Below, piece after piece: positions 7,214-9,476 of a DNA stretch of 9,476 nt (the stretch's first letter is position 1; each line of letters starts with the position of its first letter). The notes beneath the pieces were generated by a model. It was given only the letters and a program-made list of their open reading frames with translations. It did not search any database and was not told the DNA's origin. The stretch lies in the NCBI GenBank assembly GCA_003554665.1, contig PWGY01000260.1, forward strand, positions 1 to 9,476, given 5' to 3'. The DNA comes from Bacteroidales bacterium (GTDB lineage Bacteria > Bacteroidota > Bacteroidia > Bacteroidales > UBA7960). The position numbers and the translations under genes are program-made.

Positions 7214-7221
7214 TACCTTTG
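7214..7221 (+). promoter_or_regulatory. -7 promoter box of prfA
   Basis: TACCTTTG is an exact TAnnTTTG match in the 56-bp purM-prfA gap, 25 nt before the prfA start codon, leaving room for a short leader. No TTG falls at the usual 17-23 nt spacing; the nearest (7198-7200) is 13 nt away, so the -33 element is poor. It suggests that prfA-pyrF can be transcribed independently of purM. Confidence 0.5.
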
Positions 7222-7246
7222 CTCGCTTAAATAAATAGTAGCCTGT

Positions 7247-8335
7247 ATGTTATTGGAGAAACTTGAAGCAATCAAGGAGCGACACAACGAGGTTGCGCAA
7301 TTGATCACAGATCCTGAGGTCATTGCCGACATGAAACGCTATATTAAGCTCAACAAGGAATACAAAGACCTTGAACCCATTGTTGAAGCCCATAAAGAGT
7401 ATAAAAACATCATTGACAATATTGCATCAGCCCGGGATCTGCTGTCCAGTGAAAAGGATCAGGAGTTTCGGGAAATGGCCCGCAAAGAGCTTGAGACCCT
7501 GGAAGAACGCAAGGAAAACCTGGAGGAGGAAATCCGTGTATTGCTGGTTCCCAAAGATCCACAGGATGATAAAAACGCAATTGTTGAGATCCGTGCCGGT
7601 ACCGGTGGAGATGAAGCAGCCATTTTTGCCGGTGACCTTTACCGTATGTATACCAAGTTCTGTGAAGGCCGGCGCTGGAAGACCGAGCTGGTGGAGATGA
7701 ACGAAGGGACTTCCGGTGGCTTTAAGGAAGTTATTTTCAATGTCACTGGTGAGGGAGCTTACGGTGTGTTGAAATATGAATCAGGTGTCCACAGGGTCCA
7801 AAGGGTACCCCAGACCGAAACCCAGGGCAGGGTGCACACTTCTGCTGCAACTGTAGCTGTTTTGCCGGAAGCCGATGAATTTGACATTGATCTGAAGACC
7901 AGTGACATTAAGAAGGAGACCTTTTGTTCTTCCGGCCCGGGAGGACAGTCGGTCAATACCACCTATTCTGCTGTACGCCTTACACACATTCCCACTGGTA
8001 TTGTAGTTAGCTGTCAGGATCAAAAATCACAGATCAAGAACATGGAAAAAGCCATGAAAGTTTTGCGTAGCCGGATTTTTGACATGGAGTACAAAAAATA
8101 CCTGGATGAAATCGCATCCAAAAGAAAAACCATGGTTTCAAGCGGTGACCGTTCTGCAAAAATCCGCACTTATAACTTCCCGCAGGGAAGGGTGACAGAA
8201 CACCGGATCGGGTTGACTTTATATAATCTTTCAGCTGTTATGGACGGTAGCATCCAGGAAATCATTGATGCATTGCAGGTTGCTGAAAACGCAGAAAAAC
8301 TTAAGGAGGGTGTTTCCTCAGAAACAGAATCATGA
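7247..8335 (+). CDS. prfA: Peptide chain release factor 1
   Basis: This 362-aa factor reads UAA and UAG stop codons on the ribosome and triggers peptide release. The N-terminal helical domain (about 1-105) is rich in Glu and Lys, and GTGGDEA is at 118-124. The codon-recognition motif PxT is P188-Q189-T190, within [14 protein letters not shown]; this is the RF1 type, not the SPF of RF2. The catalytic GGQ is at 232-234 (Gln234, methylated in the family), in the [10 protein letters not shown] form. The length equals E. coli RF1 (360 aa). Its own stop is a tandem TGA TGA (8333-8338), which RF2 rather than RF1 decodes. It overlaps pyrF by four bases (ATGA), which implies translational coupling. 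Confidence 0.97.
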   Translation: MLLEKLEAIKERHNEVAQLITDPEVIADMKRYIKLNKEYKDLEPIVEAHKEYKNIIDNIASARDLLSSEKDQEFREMARKELETLEERKENLEEEIRVLLVPKDPQDDKNAIVEIRAGTGGDEAAIFAGDLYRMYTKFCEGRRWKTELVEMNEGTSGGFKEVIFNVTGEGAYGVLKYESGVHRVQRVPQTETQGRVHTSAATVAVLPEADEFDIDLKTSDIKKETFCSSGPGGQSVNTTYSAVRLTHIPTGIVVSCQDQKSQIKNMEKAMKVLRSRIFDMEYKKYLDEIASKRKTMVSSGDRSAKIRTYNFPQGRVTEHRIGLTLYNLSAVMDGSIQEIIDALQVAENAEKLKEGVSSETES

Positions 8336-8337
8336 TG
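8305..8337 (+). promoter_or_regulatory. Possible translation-initiation structure for pyrF: GGAGG, hairpin, overlapping ATG codons
   Basis: Within the last codons of prfA, GGAGG (8305-8309) is followed by a perfect 5-bp hairpin, GTTTC (8312-8316) with GAAAC (8321-8325) and loop CTCA, and then by ATGATG (8332-8337). Linear spacing from GGAGG to the first ATG is 22 nt, too long for a normal SD. Leaving out the 14-nt hairpin reduces it to about 8 nt. The sequence is directly visible; the function is inferred, and Bacteroidota rely little on SD pairing. Confidence 0.3.
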
Positions 8338-9207
8338 ACCAGGTCAGAACTGACAGCACTGATACGAAGAAAAAAATCTTTTTTATGTGTCGGTCTGGAT
8401 CCCGATATGGAACGGATTCCGGATTGTATCCGAAAAAAATCTGATGATCCTTTGTTTGATTTTAACAGAAGGATCATTGATTCCACCATTGGAAAAGCCG
8501 TTGCCTTCAAGCCCAATTTAGCATTTTACGAAATGCATGGAAGTAAAGGTTGGGAAAGTCTTGAAAAAACCATTGAATATATTGCAGGGCATCAGGCCGG
8601 CCCCGTTTTTACCATCGCCGACGCCAAAAGGGCTGATATCGGGAATTCCTCGACAGCTTATGCACGAACCTTTCTTGAGTCTATGCCTTTTGATGCGGTT
8701 ACTGTCAGCCCTTACATGGGACATGATTCCCTCAGGCCTTTTTTATCATACCCGGGGAAATGGGGGGTGATCCTTGCTCTTACATCCAATTCGGGTGCTG
8801 CTGATTTTCAGGTATTATCTGCGGGTGGTGATGAAGCTGTTGCGACAGATTATCCCAATGCTGGTAAAAAACTTTACGAGGTTGTAATGAACAAATGCCT
8901 GGACTGGGGATCACCTGAAAACATGATGTTTGTGGTGGGAGCAACTAAAGCCGCTATGCTCGGCTCAATCAGGCAGATGGTCCCTGATCATTTTTTTCTG
9001 ATCCCGGGAGTTGGAGCACAGGGGGGTGACCTGGAGGCAATTGCATCCGTTGCAATGAATAAAGATGTGGGTATACTGGTGAACAGTTCCCGTGGGATTC
9101 TGTACGCCTCATCGGGAGAGGATTTTGATCAAAAGGCCGGAGAAGAAGCCGCAGAGCTTCAGAAAATTATGGAAGTTTTACTGCAGCGTTTCCCCTCAAA
9201 TAAATGA
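8332..9207 (+). CDS. pyrF: Orotidine 5'-phosphate decarboxylase, type 2 subfamily
   Basis: This 291-aa cytoplasmic TIM-barrel enzyme decarboxylates OMP to UMP, the last step of de novo UMP synthesis. Seen in order: VGLDPD (20-25), FKPNLAFYE (59-67, containing the substrate-contacting Lys60), the catalytic D-x-K-R-x-D-I motif (DAKRADIG, 97-104), a phosphate-binding region GVGAQGGD (226-233), and NSSRGILYA (251-259). The length and the GVGAQGGD form fit the longer type 2 enzymes rather than the 230-240 aa type 1. The ATG at 8332 overlaps the prfA stop; a second in-frame ATG follows at 8335, and either could be used. The purM-prfA-pyrF order recurs in Bacteroidota as I recall it. Confidence 0.96.
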   Translation: MMTRSELTALIRRKKSFLCVGLDPDMERIPDCIRKKSDDPLFDFNRRIIDSTIGKAVAFKPNLAFYEMHGSKGWESLEKTIEYIAGHQAGPVFTIADAKRADIGNSSTAYARTFLESMPFDAVTVSPYMGHDSLRPFLSYPGKWGVILALTSNSGAADFQVLSAGGDEAVATDYPNAGKKLYEVVMNKCLDWGSPENMMFVVGATKAAMLGSIRQMVPDHFFLIPGVGAQGGDLEAIASVAMNKDVGILVNSSRGILYASSGEDFDQKAGEEAAELQKIMEVLLQRFPSNK

Positions 9208-9359
9208 AGGGCAAGCTGGCCTGATCCGGGAAAAGTAACCCTCATGCCTAAACTGCTGAAAACATCAATCAGTTGGGGCAGAAGGAACCAATCGAAGGTG
9301 AAATCAGCATCGATTGACCATTCAGGTGAAACCACGATAAACAAATAAACTGTACTATT
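9208..9359. other. Intergenic region between pyrF and the helicase gene
   Basis: This 152-bp stretch has no convincing terminator: AGGG (9208-9211) and CCCT distally are the only complementary ends, and no T-run follows. It has no exact TAnnTTTG box. The pyrF frame stays open after its stop until TAA at 9346-9348, and the minus strand is also open throughout, but neither translation resembles a family I know. Confidence 0.4.
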
Positions 9360-9476
9360 TTGAAATTTACACAATTCGGACTGGATCAACGGGTAATGAA
9401 TGGCATTGAAGCCATGCGTTTTGAAGAGGCAACCCCTGTTCAGGAGCAAGTCATTCCCACAATTCTTGAGGGCAAA
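9360..9476 (+). CDS. DEAD-box ATP-dependent RNA helicase, N-terminal fragment (runs off the window)
   Basis: The last 39 codons encode the start of a DEAD-box RNA helicase. After residues KFTQFGLDQRV the reading gives a Q motif: F21, then ATPVQ with Gln28 (the invariant adenine-sensing Gln), then IPTILEGK, which would lead into motif I beyond the edge. Such proteins unwind or remodel RNA in ribosome assembly and mRNA decay. The frame upstream is closed by TGA at 9327-9329. Between that stop and the conserved segment there is no ATG or GTG; the first in-frame ATG (9396) would cut off the upstream aromatic residues of the Q motif. TTG at 9360 gives exactly the usual short N terminus (M-K-F-x-x-F), so I take it as the start. 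Which member of the family this is cannot be told from the fragment. Confidence 0.85.
   Translation, partial: MKFTQFGLDQRVMNGIEAMRFEEATPVQEQVIPTILEGK

Overview
The window looks like ordinary chromosomal DNA from a member of the Bacteroidota. Three things point there: perfect TAnnTTTG -7 promoter boxes instead of TATAAT, start codons mostly without a usable Shine-Dalgarno sequence, and characteristic protein forms (a PorE-like TPR/PD40/OmpA protein, a long-form PurM, and an RF1 with an [10 protein letters not shown] core). I cannot assign a genus from the sequence alone.

Layout. Positions 6-147 hold a complete tRNA-Pro(GGG) unit: promoter box, tRNA without encoded CCA, and an intrinsic terminator. 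Positions 208-3220 carry two minus-strand genes: a UPF0597 / L-cysteine desulfidase family enzyme and, upstream of it, an MFS transporter of the SLC45/GPH sugar-symporter type. The 103 bp between them contain a terminator for the transporter transcript and a promoter for the desulfidase, so they are probably separate units. The 128 bp region at 3221-3348 is divergent: it separates the transporter from a plus-strand TatA/TatB-family gene with an unusually long charged tail. Next come a large periplasmic OmpA-family protein with PorE architecture and then the housekeeping block purM - prfA - pyrF (purine synthesis, release factor 1, pyrimidine synthesis). prfA has its own promoter box inside this block, and prfA and pyrF overlap by ATGA. 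The window ends in the first 39 codons of a DEAD-box RNA helicase that appears to begin with TTG.

How the genes work together. Cell-envelope functions (Tat translocation, peptidoglycan-anchored OmpA/PorE protein) sit next to nucleotide synthesis and translation functions; I see no single dedicated pathway. There are no insertion sequences, CRISPR arrays, phage genes or defence systems, and no stretch over 300 bp lacks a gene. I did not find an undescribed multi-gene system. The most interesting details are regulatory: the prfA/pyrF junction (tandem UGA stops, two overlapping ATGs, and an SD-like GGAGG that a small hairpin could bring into range), the terminator whose arm appears to contain the -33 element of the next gene, and the TTG start of the helicase.
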